The notes under the pieces are model-generated. The model was given only the letters and a program-made list of their open reading frames with translations, was not told the origin of the DNA and did no database searches. Shown here piece after piece: positions 26,495 to 35,880 of a stretch of 64,000 nt of DNA. Numbering within the stretch: position 1 is the first letter of the stretch; every line of letters begins with the position of its first letter. Origin of the DNA: Candidatus Sulfidibacterium hydrothermale (GTDB lineage: Bacteria; Bacteroidota; Bacteroidia; Bacteroidales; F082); contig NZ_CP083760.1 of the NCBI RefSeq assembly GCF_020149915.1, forward strand, positions 1,736,001-1,800,000, written 5' to 3'. The translations under genes and the position numbers were made by a program.

Positions 26495-27673
26495 TCAGAT
26501 ATTAATAAAGGCAAAAACGAAGAAAAGGGCCGAGATGATGATGCCGAACATAAACACGTTGTAAGCTACGCGCAGCAGCTTGTATTTTTTGGCCAGCACT
26601 TTTCCCAGCGAATACTGGTCTAAAATCATGGTGGAATAGAGCAGGTTGTCGTTTTTCATCAGTTCGCCGATGGCCCACTCGTAATCTTCCAGTTCCATGT
26701 TGTAGAAGTTTCCGAAAAACAAGAGGTTCACTTTCTTCTGTTTGATTTCGTTTTTGTCAAATGTGCCCGATGAAACATGCGGACGGGTGGAAAGGATGGC
26801 GAATACAATTGTTACCAAACTGAAAAACAAAAAGATAAGTGTTGGTAGAATAATGTTTGGGGTTTCTTCAAAACGCGAAACCAATACGGTCATGGTAATG
26901 GATATCATGATGGCATTGACGGAAATCAGGATGTTGGACTTTTTGTCGGCAATGGAACTCAGATTGATTTGCATACGGGCTGTATTGCGAAACATGGATT
27001 CCACGCCTCTTGAGTAACTCCTGGTTTTCTTCTTATGGTGTTTTTTCATTTTTTTCTCTTTTTTTAATTCAAGTTTTTCGATTTCATCTTGTATCCGTTG
27101 AAAATTCTTTTCTTTCAGGGGTTGAAGCTCCCGGCGAGCATAATCGGTAAAATAATGGTGTTTTTGAAAGAATTCCACTGATATTTTATGAAATTTTCGT
27201 TTGTTGATTTTATGGCCGGAAGTGCTGTTCCATTCCTGCCGCATTTTTTCAATTCGTTCGAAATAGTCGTGTTCGGCAAGATGGGCCATGTCTGCATCAC
27301 AAAGCACCTGAGCCAGTTCATCTTTCGGCGTTTGCGGAATATGGGTCGCCAGAATACAATTTTTTACCCGGGTGATGATTTCTGCCGGAATATCTTTTGA
27401 TTGTAAAAATCCGGTTGCCAGTGCGGCACTGGCTTCCTCGTGGTTTTCAGCTCCTGAAATATAGCCAGCATCGTGAAACCAGGCACAAATGCTGACGAGA
27501 TAAATTTCCGTATCGGTCAGTCCGCTGTTTCTGCCAATCAATTCGGCCTTTTCAGCCACATACCGGGCATGTTCTTCTGTATGAAAAGTGATGCCGGACG
27601 TTAATTTTTCTTTTAACAACTGGCTCACATACTTTTTTGTTTGTTCGACCAAATCAGGGGTTATTTCTTTCAT
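26495..27673 (-). CDS. HD phosphohydrolase fused to Pycsar-type transmembrane effector domain
   Basis: 392 aa. Residues 25-190 are an HD domain with His35, His67-Asp68 (CAWFHDAGY), His111 and Asp126/Asp128 as metal-ligand candidates. A lysine-rich linker (about 203-225) leads to a PycTM/DUF5706 module: a conserved helix (GVESMFRNTARMQINLSSIADKKSNILISVNA), two membrane segments (about 244-297), a cytoplasmic helical part and a final membrane segment (about 370-392). PycTM domains are effectors in Pycsar anti-phage systems; HD-fused versions are widespread in Bacteroidota and need not be defence. Last gene of a four-gene minus-strand unit that starts with a class III nucleotidyl cyclase. Confidence 0.85.
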   Translation of the reverse strand: MKEITPDLVEQTKKYVSQLLKEKLTSGITFHTEEHARYVAEKAELIGRNSGLTDTEIYLVSICAWFHDAGYISGAENHEEASAALATGFLQSKDIPAEIITRVKNCILATHIPQTPKDELAQVLCDADMAHLAEHDYFERIEKMRQEWNSTSGHKINKRKFHKISVEFFQKHHYFTDYARRELQPLKEKNFQRIQDEIEKLELKKEKKMKKHHKKKTRSYSRGVESMFRNTARMQINLSSIADKKSNILISVNAIMISITMTVLVSRFEETPNIILPTLIFLFFSLVTIVFAILSTRPHVSSGTFDKNEIKQKKVNLLFFGNFYNMELEDYEWAIGELMKNDNLLYSTMILDQYSLGKVLAKKYKLLRVAYNVFMFGIIISALFFVFAFINI

Positions 27674-27695
27674 GACAGATCGTTTTTAAATTATT

Positions 27696-30600
27696 TTAAA
27701 ACAAATAGTTAAATGAAAAAGTAATAAAACTGTCTTCTGCAGAACGGTTGTAGTTTAAAGTTAATGCGCTGAGTTTGAATGGAATTAGCCATAACCCGGC
27801 GCCGTAGCCGTCATGCCATTTCTTGGAAGATTCGTTGTTCACCCACACTCTTCCCACATCGTTAAACAGCACAATGCCAAACTCTCCGTTTAAGATATAC
27901 GTGTTGATATTGGTGATTTTAAACCGGATATCCGTATTTTGGTAAAAGGAATAATCGCCGGCAAACCGGTTGCTTCTGAACCCGCGCAGGTTTGTTTTTC
28001 CGCCGAGAAAATTGGCGTAATAAAAATCATAATCCCCCCAGTTTACGGCGCCACCGACACGCAGGGCAAAAACCACCCGCGGATCTTTCCGGAAACTCAC
28101 ATAAAACCTTAAATCGGAAGTGGTTTTAATAAAGTTGTTTCCGGTGCTTTCCAGGCTGTAATATCCCCGCATTTCCGTTTTCCAGTAAATGCCGCTTTGG
28201 GGTAAAATCCGGTTGTCGCGCGTGTCGATATTGAACAGGGCATTGATCCCGACATAATTATGCCCTGAATAGGCAGCAGAATCCAACGTTTGGGGATAAA
28301 GGCTGCCGATAAACCGGCCGGCTGTATCGGTAACCGTAAAATGTTGATAAAACAATCCGAAACCATAGTAAATTTTGGGACTGACCACATGCCTGAGCAT
28401 CGGATTGATCCGGGCATACTTGTATCTGACCCGGTAATATTTTTTATCATCGGTTTTTTTAACCGTTTCGTTTCCCAGGCCGAAATAGTTATCCACGCTT
28501 CGCGGGAAACTGAGATCAGCATTGATGTACAAATCAAAAGATCGTGAAACAGCCGTAAACAGTCCCTGATATTTAATGGCAAAAGCGCCGGTTTGGAAAG
28601 CGATTCTGCCTTCAATTTTCTGAATGGTCGAATCCCTGAAATTATAATGATTCATTTTTACGCCGCCACCCAGAAAAACACCATCGTCGATATTGTATCC
28701 GGCCCACAGCAACGGCATGGTTTTGTCATATTTAAATTGCCGGCGGTTGTAGGTGTTGACTGATTTGTTTTTTGAGAGTTGCAGGCGTGTTTCCGGGCCT
28801 TTTTGTATGAAATTATGTTTGTCTTTTCTGTCATATACGATGGTTTTCTTTCCCAGCCCTTTTACGCTGGACCGGTCGATAATCGAGTCGTTTCCTTTTC
28901 CACCGATAATTCTGATTTTGATTCCTTTATCTCCGGTTCCGGTTACTTTGAACAGGTCTTTTCCGCCGAGTCCGTATAACCTGATTTCTTTGGTTTCGTC
29001 ATAATTGAATTGCCGGTGATAGAGAAGGTTTTTAATTTTTCCCTTTTTGCGGCTCATGGCAAAGACCGACACTTCGGTATTTCCGTTGTTTTCTCGTTTT
29101 ACATCAAAAAACTCTCTTTTATTGGTACCTGTAACATCCACATCTTTGGCAAGAATCCGGTAATATTCCCGGGCATAGCGGTCAAGATCGTTTCTTCGGG
29201 CTTTCAGCTTGTTTTCGATTTCGGTTCCGGTTGAATCGTAAATGTTTTTCGGCATTTTTAACAATCCCTGCCGGATTACCGAATCAGTGAGGTTTTTTTG
29301 AATAAAATGGGCTGCGTTCAGCCAGTCGTTCAAAGAGAGTTGGGTTAAAAACGAGCGGTCGAAATAACGGGCATTATAATTCAGCCCGGCAATATTTTTT
29401 ATGGTATCTTCAAAATTCTGAAATTTCGGCATCAGCCATTTACGCCGGGCGAGCCAAAAAATAACCCCGCTACCGGAAAAATAAGCCTGGTCGCGATCGC
29501 GCGGAATAGGACGATAGGTGGTTTTGTCATCGTTTTTAAAAGAAGCCCACCGCCATTGGTCGTCGTGCCGGTCCCAGTCGTTTATCAGCATGTCAAACAA
29601 GCGGGCTTTTACCACCGAAGGCTGATCCACGAAATGATGGTGGTCTTTTTCGGTTTTTTTTACCACTTTCGCCGTGCTCACAATGTTTTTCGAAAAACCG
29701 AAGCTGGCCAGGTTTTGCCAGTTTCCGGCAGGACGTTCTTCGAAGAGATAAGCGCCGTTGGCGAGTTCGTCCCGATAGACGCCAAGATTCGGATCGTCGG
29801 GTACCCAGAAAATCTTCGGATGCGTGTGCATCACGCCAATGGCATGGGCCATAGGCGGAAGGGTAACGGCGGCAAAAGGATGCGAAGCGGAAATAGCATC
29901 CTGAACCGGTTTGGCGAGCAGTGTGTTCCGAAAATATTCGGGCAGCGCTTTATCCACATATTTGTTTACTGACCGCAAAACATATTGGTGCCCGTTTTTG
30001 TCTTTTAACCGTACCGAACGGGTTTGCATGCCGCCGCCTCTTTTGATAATGGTCAGGCCGCCTTTTTCTTTGCTGATGTTAAATACCGGCAGTGTTACTT
30101 TGGCATCCCAGATGTTGCGATAATTGTCGCCCATCATAAACCGCTGACATTTTCCGACTTCGTACTCATTGGTAATGCGCACCCGAATACTGTCGGGAAA
30201 GCGAAAAACGGTTTTGGACGTATCGGCTTTTTGCGGATGAAATACCGGTTTTGTAAAAAGCTTTTTTGCAAAAACAAGCTTTCCGCCGGCATGGCTGCTG
30301 TCCACACGAATGATTTTCATCACGACATCGCCGTTGGCATAAAAAGAAAGCTGGTTGAATCCGCTACACTGACAGGCAAAATCGGCTTTCTTGGGTTTTC
30401 GGGCAATATAGGTAGCCTTTCCACCGGCACCGCTGATGATATGAAACAGGCTGTCTTTACTGATATATTCCAGGTTGTGTTCGTGACCGGCAGCATAAAT
30501 AACATCGGGATATCTTTTGAAGATGGAAAGCATTGTTTTGCGGAATTCTTTGTAAACGGGATGGGCAAAATCCTGAATGTCGCCCAAATATTTCCGGTAG

Positions 30601-31412
30601 CCGACATAAATAAATCCCGGCAACGGAATGTAAGCCCAGGAATAAAAATCCAGTAACGGGAACAACAGGTCGTATGCCGGAAAATATCCACCGTGTTCGC
30701 CCACACTGTACAAGGGATGATGTGCCACGAAAATTACTTTTTTGTCTTGATTTCGTTTCAGGGCATCTTCAATTTGCAGGAAAATTTCCCCTTTGTCCGT
30801 AAATCCGCATTCTCCGTTTTTTCCGGGCTTGGCGTTTTGCTGAAACCACCATTGCGAATCAAAAATGACAAGCGTAATATCGGGGGTAAGCGCTACTTCT
30901 ACCGGTCCGGGACATCCGCCGTCAGGCAAAAAGACATTGCCGCGGTGTAAGGATTTCTCAATAAACCGTTCTTCGTTTTTTACCGATTCCCAGCCTTGTT
31001 TTCTGCCCTGGGCCCAGTCGTGGTTTCCCGGAATGAAATATACTTTACCCGGATAATGGTCGAAGGTGTGTAAGATTTCGGTCAGGTTTCTTTTGGCGGC
31101 CGGATAACCTTTGTCGGTAGAATCAGGAAGGCCAAACGGATAATCAATATCGCCCAAAACAACGACGGTACTGTTTTTTCCGGCTTTGTCCATGTAATGC
31201 CGAAGCAGTTTCCGGGTTTGTACGCCGATAGCATAATTTTTCAGGTCGCCGATCAGGAAAACCGTATATAACAGCCTGGAAGTATCTTCTTTGAAAGTGG
31301 TTTTCCAATTTGCCACCCTCGGGGCATAAAAAATTCGCTGCGGTCTGACTGTCAGGCTGAAAGTTAAAAAAACCGTCAGCAAAAAGAGTTTGTATTTTAG
31401 TGTTATTTTCAT
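27696..31412 (-). CDS. Metallophosphatase fused to an outer-membrane surface-antigen barrel
   Basis: 1238 aa with a signal peptide (MKITLKYKLFLLTVFLTFSLTV). Residues about 45-340 are a calcineurin-like phosphoesterase: VLGDIDYPFG, FIPGNHDWAQG, VAHHPLY and AAGHEHNLEY supply the metal ligands. A middle region (about 430-830) has the kinase-like segment GGGMQTRSVRLKDKNGHQYVLRSV and NDWDRHDDQWRW, resembling an atypical kinase-like or CotH-type fold; this part is not confidently assigned. The C-terminal about 350 residues are a BamA/Omp85-type barrel (RIAFQTGAFAIKY, FLGGKTNLRGFRSNRFAG, ending in FSFNYLF). It probably displays or exports a phosphatase at the outer membrane. Spaced 22 bp from the HD-PycTM gene. 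Confidence 0.85.
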   Translation of the reverse strand: MKITLKYKLFLLTVFLTFSLTVRPQRIFYAPRVANWKTTFKEDTSRLLYTVFLIGDLKNYAIGVQTRKLLRHYMDKAGKNSTVVVLGDIDYPFGLPDSTDKGYPAAKRNLTEILHTFDHYPGKVYFIPGNHDWAQGRKQGWESVKNEERFIEKSLHRGNVFLPDGGCPGPVEVALTPDITLVIFDSQWWFQQNAKPGKNGECGFTDKGEIFLQIEDALKRNQDKKVIFVAHHPLYSVGEHGGYFPAYDLLFPLLDFYSWAYIPLPGFIYVGYRKYLGDIQDFAHPVYKEFRKTMLSIFKRYPDVIYAAGHEHNLEYISKDSLFHIISGAGGKATYIARKPKKADFACQCSGFNQLSFYANGDVVMKIIRVDSSHAGGKLVFAKKLFTKPVFHPQKADTSKTVFRFPDSIRVRITNEYEVGKCQRFMMGDNYRNIWDAKVTLPVFNISKEKGGLTIIKRGGGMQTRSVRLKDKNGHQYVLRSVNKYVDKALPEYFRNTLLAKPVQDAISASHPFAAVTLPPMAHAIGVMHTHPKIFWVPDDPNLGVYRDELANGAYLFEERPAGNWQNLASFGFSKNIVSTAKVVKKTEKDHHHFVDQPSVVKARLFDMLINDWDRHDDQWRWASFKNDDKTTYRPIPRDRDQAYFSGSGVIFWLARRKWLMPKFQNFEDTIKNIAGLNYNARYFDRSFLTQLSLNDWLNAAHFIQKNLTDSVIRQGLLKMPKNIYDSTGTEIENKLKARRNDLDRYAREYYRILAKDVDVTGTNKREFFDVKRENNGNTEVSVFAMSRKKGKIKNLLYHRQFNYDETKEIRLYGLGGKDLFKVTGTGDKGIKIRIIGGKGNDSIIDRSSVKGLGKKTIVYDRKDKHNFIQKGPETRLQLSKNKSVNTYNRRQFKYDKTMPLLWAGYNIDDGVFLGGGVKMNHYNFRDSTIQKIEGRIAFQTGAFAIKYQGLFTAVSRSFDLYINADLSFPRSVDNYFGLGNETVKKTDDKKYYRVRYKYARINPMLRHVVSPKIYYGFGLFYQHFTVTDTAGRFIGSLYPQTLDSAAYSGHNYVGINALFNIDTRDNRILPQSGIYWKTEMRGYYSLESTGNNFIKTTSDLRFYVSFRKDPRVVFALRVGGAVNWGDYDFYYANFLGGKTNLRGFRSNRFAGDYSFYQNTDIRFKITNINTYILNGEFGIVLFNDVGRVWVNNESSKKWHDGYGAGLWLIPFKLSALTLNYNRSAEDSFITFSFNYLF

Positions 31413-31454
31413 GAATTCATCATTTTTTATTCCATTGCCCAGGGCAAATTTGTC

Positions 31455-32402
31455 TTAGTATCTCCGGTTAAAACGGTAAATTTTTCCTTTACTGTCTTTT
31501 CCTTCGTTGGCAATGTACAGTGTTCCGCCGGGGCCAAAGCAAATTCCTTCGGGCTGGATATGAACTTTTGACCGAAGCGTCGCCAGGCTAAGCAAAACGC
31601 CGTCGGCAGAAAATACAGCCAGCGCATTTCCCGACGATGCCAAAATATAATAATTTCCGGTACCCGGTTCTATAGCTATTGCTGATGGTTTAAAAGAAAC
31701 ATCACCTTCCGACGCATCCAAAAAAGCCAGCAATGCGATACCGGCACGGGTTAACGTATTGTAGCCTTTGTACTGTTTTATGGTATCCAGCGCGATGAGC
31801 AGAGCCGGGGTTTTATCCAGCTTTTTTGTTGCCAGCGGAAACCGGTAAACCGCCTTAAAACAGGCCGGATTCAGGTTTTCTATTTCATCACCTTCAGGAA
31901 AAGGATATCCTTTGCAGGCAATTAAAAGTTGCCGGTGAACGGTGTCGTATCCCAGTCCTTCGGCATTGTTTCTGCCCGATAAAATGGTGTTGTATTTGAC
32001 CACCTTCGGATTCTTTTTCTTTAAAAAATCTTTGACTTCGTACAGCGTTCCGTTACTTTTCAGTACCCACGCATCATTCCCAACAATTTCAATGCCTTCG
32101 TAATCGCCTTTTTCGCCAAACTTAATTTGTTTTACGACTTCGCCTTTTTTCGTGTTAAAAACATAGATAATTCCTTTTTCGTCCTGTACGCAGGCCAGTT
32201 TATGGCGACTGATAAGGCTCAACCCGGAAATTTCCTTTAATTTTTCCGGCAATTTCCACCGTTTGTCAGGATGAGCCAGCTGGTAAGGATACGATGCCGA
32301 TTTGTTTCTGACAAATAAAATATCACTTCCGTTTTCCTGCGCAAAAACAGAAAAAGGGACGGACAACAGCGCCAATATCCAGATGGTCAGTTTACCGTTC
32401 AT
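31455..32402 (-). CDS. SdiA-regulated-like beta-propeller protein, secreted
   Basis: 315 aa with a signal peptide (MNGKLTIWILALLSVPFSVFAQ). The sequence follows the SdiA-regulated/strictosidine-synthase-like propeller pattern: LKEISGLSLISRHKLACVQDEKGIIYVFN, GDYEGIEIVGNDAWVLKSNGTLYEV, NAEGLGYDTVHRQLLIACKG, QPEGICFGPGGTLYIANEG. Function unknown; Ca-binding or esterase activity cannot be claimed. Its start overlaps the cyclase stop by 4 bp. Confidence 0.8.
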   Translation of the reverse strand: MNGKLTIWILALLSVPFSVFAQENGSDILFVRNKSASYPYQLAHPDKRWKLPEKLKEISGLSLISRHKLACVQDEKGIIYVFNTKKGEVVKQIKFGEKGDYEGIEIVGNDAWVLKSNGTLYEVKDFLKKKNPKVVKYNTILSGRNNAEGLGYDTVHRQLLIACKGYPFPEGDEIENLNPACFKAVYRFPLATKKLDKTPALLIALDTIKQYKGYNTLTRAGIALLAFLDASEGDVSFKPSAIAIEPGTGNYYILASSGNALAVFSADGVLLSLATLRSKVHIQPEGICFGPGGTLYIANEGKDSKGKIYRFNRRY

Positions 32403-33745
32403 GAATTTTTTGTTTGCGCGGTGGACGTTTCTTTGTATTTATAAAGCGAAACAGGATTTTTGCTTCCTTTTACCCTGGTTACTTCAAGCCATTCAAAATT
32501 TTCGCGGGTTTCGGGTTTCAACTGCTCGTACACTTCTTTGGAAATGAGCAGGCTGGTGTTGTATTTTTTATTGAGCTGTTCAATTCGCGAAGCCATGATA
32601 ACCACCTTGCCGGTAATGGAATACTGCTTACGCGATGAAGAACCGATGTTTCCGGTAACAGCTTCGTCGTAATGAAGTCCGATACCGATCCGGGTGGGCG
32701 GAATATTTCTTTTTTCGCATTCCGCAGCCGTTCGTTCCACTATTTCGCAGGCGGCATCGGTGGCCTGCTGGCTGCTGTTGCCAATGGAAAAAGGTGCGCC
32801 GAAAGTGGCCATAAATCCATCCCCGAGAAACTGGTTAATCACTCCCTGATGGGCCTGTACAATATCAATCATAAAACCGAACAACGTGTTCAGATAATTA
32901 ACGACTTCTTCCGGTTGATGTTGTTCGACAAAAGGGGTAAACTGCCGGATATCGAGAAACATAATGCAAACTTTTTTCCGGGCTCCGGAAAGATCGTCCT
33001 GTTCGTTTAATATATTTTCGGCAATTTGTGGTGAAATCTGCTGTCCGAACAAGTCAATCACCTTATTTTTCTCCCAAAGGGTATTCCACGAAACAATCAT
33101 CTTTTTTCGGATAAGGTCGGCCACAAAACCTGCCGCAATTCCGGTAATAATCATAATCAGTCCCTGCCCGAGATACTGCATCCCCGTAAGTTTCGGATAA
33201 GCAGGATGCAGAACGCTTTCTACAGGATAAGTGGAATAATAAATGGCAATGGCAATGTATTCGGCGGCCGCCAATACGCCTGTAAAAACAGATAATTTGA
33301 AATTCAGCCGGAAAGTCGAAAGCACGATGAAAACAAAATAAGTTAACGTGGCCGGCATTTGTAAAATGACAGACTGGCCGGAATACTGAACAATAAAAAT
33401 AAACAAAAGCGTCAGCAGGGTGATTTCGGAAAAGCTGTTGAAATAACCGAAAAAACGCGTGTTGTATAAAAAAGGTTTGTCTTTTTTTCCCAGAACGTAA
33501 TGCATCAGGAACTCAAAAACAATTATTATCGCCGTAAAAATTAAAACATCATAAATGGCGATGGGCGTTTTAAACAAATGCAGATATTCTTTTCTGTAAA
33601 AAAAGTAGATAACCACCAAAGCAACAGCTTCCAGTCCCAAAAGTCCGATTAAAATGGCAGCCCGAAAGCGTTCACTTTTGGTTATTTCCTCGTTAAAAAG
33701 CTTTTCTATGGCAATGGTTCTTTGTTTTTTTAAATCATTTTTCAT
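32399..33745 (-). CDS. Membrane class III adenylate/guanylate cyclase-like protein
   Basis: 448 aa. Five to six transmembrane helices span about residues 28-212, followed by a coiled segment (213-250) and a class III cyclase homology domain (255-430). Metal-binding Asp265 (FLDIRQFT) and Asp309 (LGDGFMATF) are present. In the stretch usually written GDxVNxAxR, this protein reads GKVVIMASR (379-387): the base-contacting Asp is Lys380 and the transition-state Asn is Ile383, while Arg387 is kept. Activity may therefore be altered. It is the first gene of the unit ending in the PycTM protein. Confidence 0.85.
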   Translation of the reverse strand: MKNDLKKQRTIAIEKLFNEEITKSERFRAAILIGLLGLEAVALVVIYFFYRKEYLHLFKTPIAIYDVLIFTAIIIVFEFLMHYVLGKKDKPFLYNTRFFGYFNSFSEITLLTLLFIFIVQYSGQSVILQMPATLTYFVFIVLSTFRLNFKLSVFTGVLAAAEYIAIAIYYSTYPVESVLHPAYPKLTGMQYLGQGLIMIITGIAAGFVADLIRKKMIVSWNTLWEKNKVIDLFGQQISPQIAENILNEQDDLSGARKKVCIMFLDIRQFTPFVEQHQPEEVVNYLNTLFGFMIDIVQAHQGVINQFLGDGFMATFGAPFSIGNSSQQATDAACEIVERTAAECEKRNIPPTRIGIGLHYDEAVTGNIGSSSRKQYSITGKVVIMASRIEQLNKKYNTSLLISKEVYEQLKPETRENFEWLEVTRVKGSKNPVSLYKYKETSTAQTKNS

Positions 33746-34301
33746 AGAACGGATCTGATGTGGTTTTTTTATTAATAACCGTTGATTTATTCATTTATGT
33801 AATAGTTTGCTTATGTCAAAGGTATGAATAAAACAGTAAAAGAAGAAAACCGTGTAAATCTGGTGGCTTTTTTAGCTGGGTGAATGGAAGTTGGATGTAA
33901 AATAAAACAGTGCAAGGTTGGATGCTGGGGAAAATAAGGCGTGCCGGATTCTTTTTCCGGAATCATTTTTTCATCGTAAATTGCAACGTTTTTTACTGAC
34001 TTCTGAACCAACTGAAAAACTATCGGTATAGAAAAAGAATGTTTAAAAACCGAGACGGTATTTCGTTGTTTTTCTGGTGGTTAAGAAATTGAAAGGCCTT
34101 TCTTAAGGGATGGATGTGTTGCGGGTTTGCATGGCTCTGGGGACAAAAATGATGAAACAAAATTTGAATATAAAACCATTTAATTAGTAAAGGGGGATTA
34201 TTATGCCAGGAACAGAATGATTTGGAAAAACAGGGCATCAGGAGGTGAATCTTCCTTTGTGTTTAAATGTTGTCTTATATTTACAGTTAATAAAAATGAT
34301 A
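33746..34301. other. Intergenic region between cyclase unit and kdsB
   Basis: 556 bp with no convincing gene; two short minus-strand frames inside it have no recognisable features. A TAnnTTTG match (TACCTTTG, minus, 33817-33824) about 72 nt before the cyclase start is a candidate promoter for the four-gene unit. A small hairpin CCGGAttcttttTCCGG lies near 33945. Nothing else is recognised. Confidence 0.45.
33817..33824 (-). promoter_or_regulatory. Candidate -7 box for cyclase operon
   Basis: The minus strand reads TACCTTTG, an exact TAnnTTTG match, without a good -33 partner. It is the only such match in the upstream spacer that I found. Confidence 0.4.
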
Positions 34302-35078
34302 ATGAAAAAGGTTTTAGGAATTATTCCGGCGCGTTATTCTTCTACTCGGCTTCCCGGAAAACCATTGGCTATGATTGGCGATAAGCCGATGATTCAGCAT
34401 GTTTACGAAAATAGTAAGAAGGCATTGGAAACAGTTTATGTAGCGACAGACGATCAGAGAATTGTTGATGCCGTATTGTCTTTTGGCGGAAAAGTGGTAA
34501 AAACGGCGGCTTATCATCGTAGCGGAACCGAACGGTGTGCCGAGGCTGCTGTTTTGATTACTCAGTTAGAAAAAACAGATTTTGATATTGTTATAAATAT
34601 TCAGGGGGATGAGCCTTTTTTCCATACGGAGCAACTCGACGATGTTAAGAAATGCTTTGATTCTCCAGATGTGGAAATTGCCACGTTGGTGACGGAAATT
34701 AAGGATAGCCGGCAGTTATTTGATAAAAATGAAGCCAAGGTTGTGATGGACAGGCAGGGGAATGCCATTTATTTCAGCCGCTCGCCCATTCCGTTTCTTC
34801 GTAATGAACCCAAAGAACATTGGGTCCGGTCGCATACTTTTTATGCTCATATGGGAATTTATGCTTTCCGTCATGATATCCTTCATGCACTGGTGAAGCT
34901 GCCACCTTCTCCGCTGGAAACAGCTGAATCGCTTGAACAATTGCGTTGGATTGAAAATGGCTATAAAATAAAATGTGGAATTACGGATATCGAAGAAACG
35001 GTATGTATTGACACTCCGGAAGATCTGGAAAGGGCCAATGCGTTGTATGAGAAATTAAAAAATAGCAATTTAACCTGA
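34302..35078 (+). CDS. kdsB: 3-deoxy-manno-octulosonate cytidylyltransferase
   Basis: 258-aa CMP-KDO synthetase for lipopolysaccharide core synthesis. Start at MKKVLGIIPARYSSTRLPGKPL, the family N-terminus with the CTP-binding loop; the frame continues 19 codons upstream without similarity. Conserved segments are NIQGDEPF, KVVMDRQGNAIYFSRSPIPF, HMGIYAFR and ESLEQLRWIENGYKIKC. It stands alone at the left edge of the accessory island. Confidence 0.96.
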   Translation: MKKVLGIIPARYSSTRLPGKPLAMIGDKPMIQHVYENSKKALETVYVATDDQRIVDAVLSFGGKVVKTAAYHRSGTERCAEAAVLITQLEKTDFDIVINIQGDEPFFHTEQLDDVKKCFDSPDVEIATLVTEIKDSRQLFDKNEAKVVMDRQGNAIYFSRSPIPFLRNEPKEHWVRSHTFYAHMGIYAFRHDILHALVKLPPSPLETAESLEQLRWIENGYKIKCGITDIEETVCIDTPEDLERANALYEKLKNSNLT

Positions 35079-35169
35079 TCTGCTTTTTAGCGTTTCGGGC
35101 TGATGTGCAAATATTTTGTGTGCTTTCTCAACTTGTTTTGATATGGAAATATTAATCATTTCGCCTCCA

Positions 35170-35217
35170 ACTGGTTCAAGTCTTCACGCCCGGCCAATGC
35201 GTCAGCGAGACTTGGGC
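35170..35217. repeat. REP-like hairpin, family B, upstream of RAYT
   Basis: Inverted repeat bounded by CAAGTCTT and GAGACTTGG with an inner CGCCCGGCC loop region. It resembles the copy at 36545-36590 and lies about 70 bp upstream of the tyrosine transposase gene, the usual place for a REP recognised by its RAYT. Confidence 0.7.
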
Positions 35218-35286
35218 CAAACTTAAAACCCGATTTATATTAAAGAGGCAAAACCAAAGCCGGCAAAATTTCTTTATTTTTGAAAC

Positions 35287-35823
35287 ATGAGCAGCAAGTA
35301 CAAATTCCATAATCCAGACGGAATTTATTTTGTAACATTTGCCGTTGTCAGATGGGTTGACGTGTTCACAAGAGATGTTTATCGTGAGATCATACTTGAC
35401 AGTTTAAAATATTGCCAAAAAGAAAAAGGATTACGGTTACATGCTTATGTTATTATGACCAATCATCTTCACCTGATCATCTCAAGGGAAAGAAAAAATC
35501 TTTTGGAAAATATTCTGCGGGACTTTAAAAAGTTTACTTCATCTGCTCTGATTAAGGCAATAAAAGAAAATCCTTATGAAAGCAGAAAAGAATGGATGCT
35601 TGAGATTTTTGAAACGGAAGGGAGGAAGAACCCGAATAATAAACATTACCAGTTCTGGAGGCAAGATAATCATCCTGTTGAACTGACATCAAACAAAATG
35701 ATGGATCAAAAACTGGATTATGTGCATAACAATCCGGTTAAGCAGGGTTTTGTTAACAGGCCGGAAGATTATCCATGGAGTAGTATGACAAATTATACCG
35801 GAGAAAAAGGGAAAAAGGGTTGA
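35287..35823 (+). CDS. REP-associated tyrosine transposase (RAYT, Y1 HUH)
   Basis: 178-aa single-strand transposase of the Y1_Tnp/IS200-like group. The HUH metal motif is His60-Leu-His62 (MTNHLHLI) and the probable nucleophile is Tyr145 in LDYVHNNPVKQGF, a typical RAYT signature. It is flanked by REP-like hairpins: family B upstream and family A 58 bp downstream. RAYTs are normally single-copy and nick REP hairpins rather than mobilising themselves. It appears intact. Confidence 0.9.
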   Translation: MSSKYKFHNPDGIYFVTFAVVRWVDVFTRDVYREIILDSLKYCQKEKGLRLHAYVIMTNHLHLIISRERKNLLENILRDFKKFTSSALIKAIKENPYESRKEWMLEIFETEGRKNPNNKHYQFWRQDNHPVELTSNKMMDQKLDYVHNNPVKQGFVNRPEDYPWSSMTNYTGEKGKKG

Positions 35824-35880
35824 TTGATGTTGAGATTATTCTATAATCGGGTTTTATGTGTTTATGTAATTTGTTAATTA

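Noticed and set aside
33811-34238. Two short minus-strand frames in the spacer upstream of the cyclase
   Set aside because: No signal peptide, motif or repeat; composition like non-coding spacer and they overlap the candidate promoter box.
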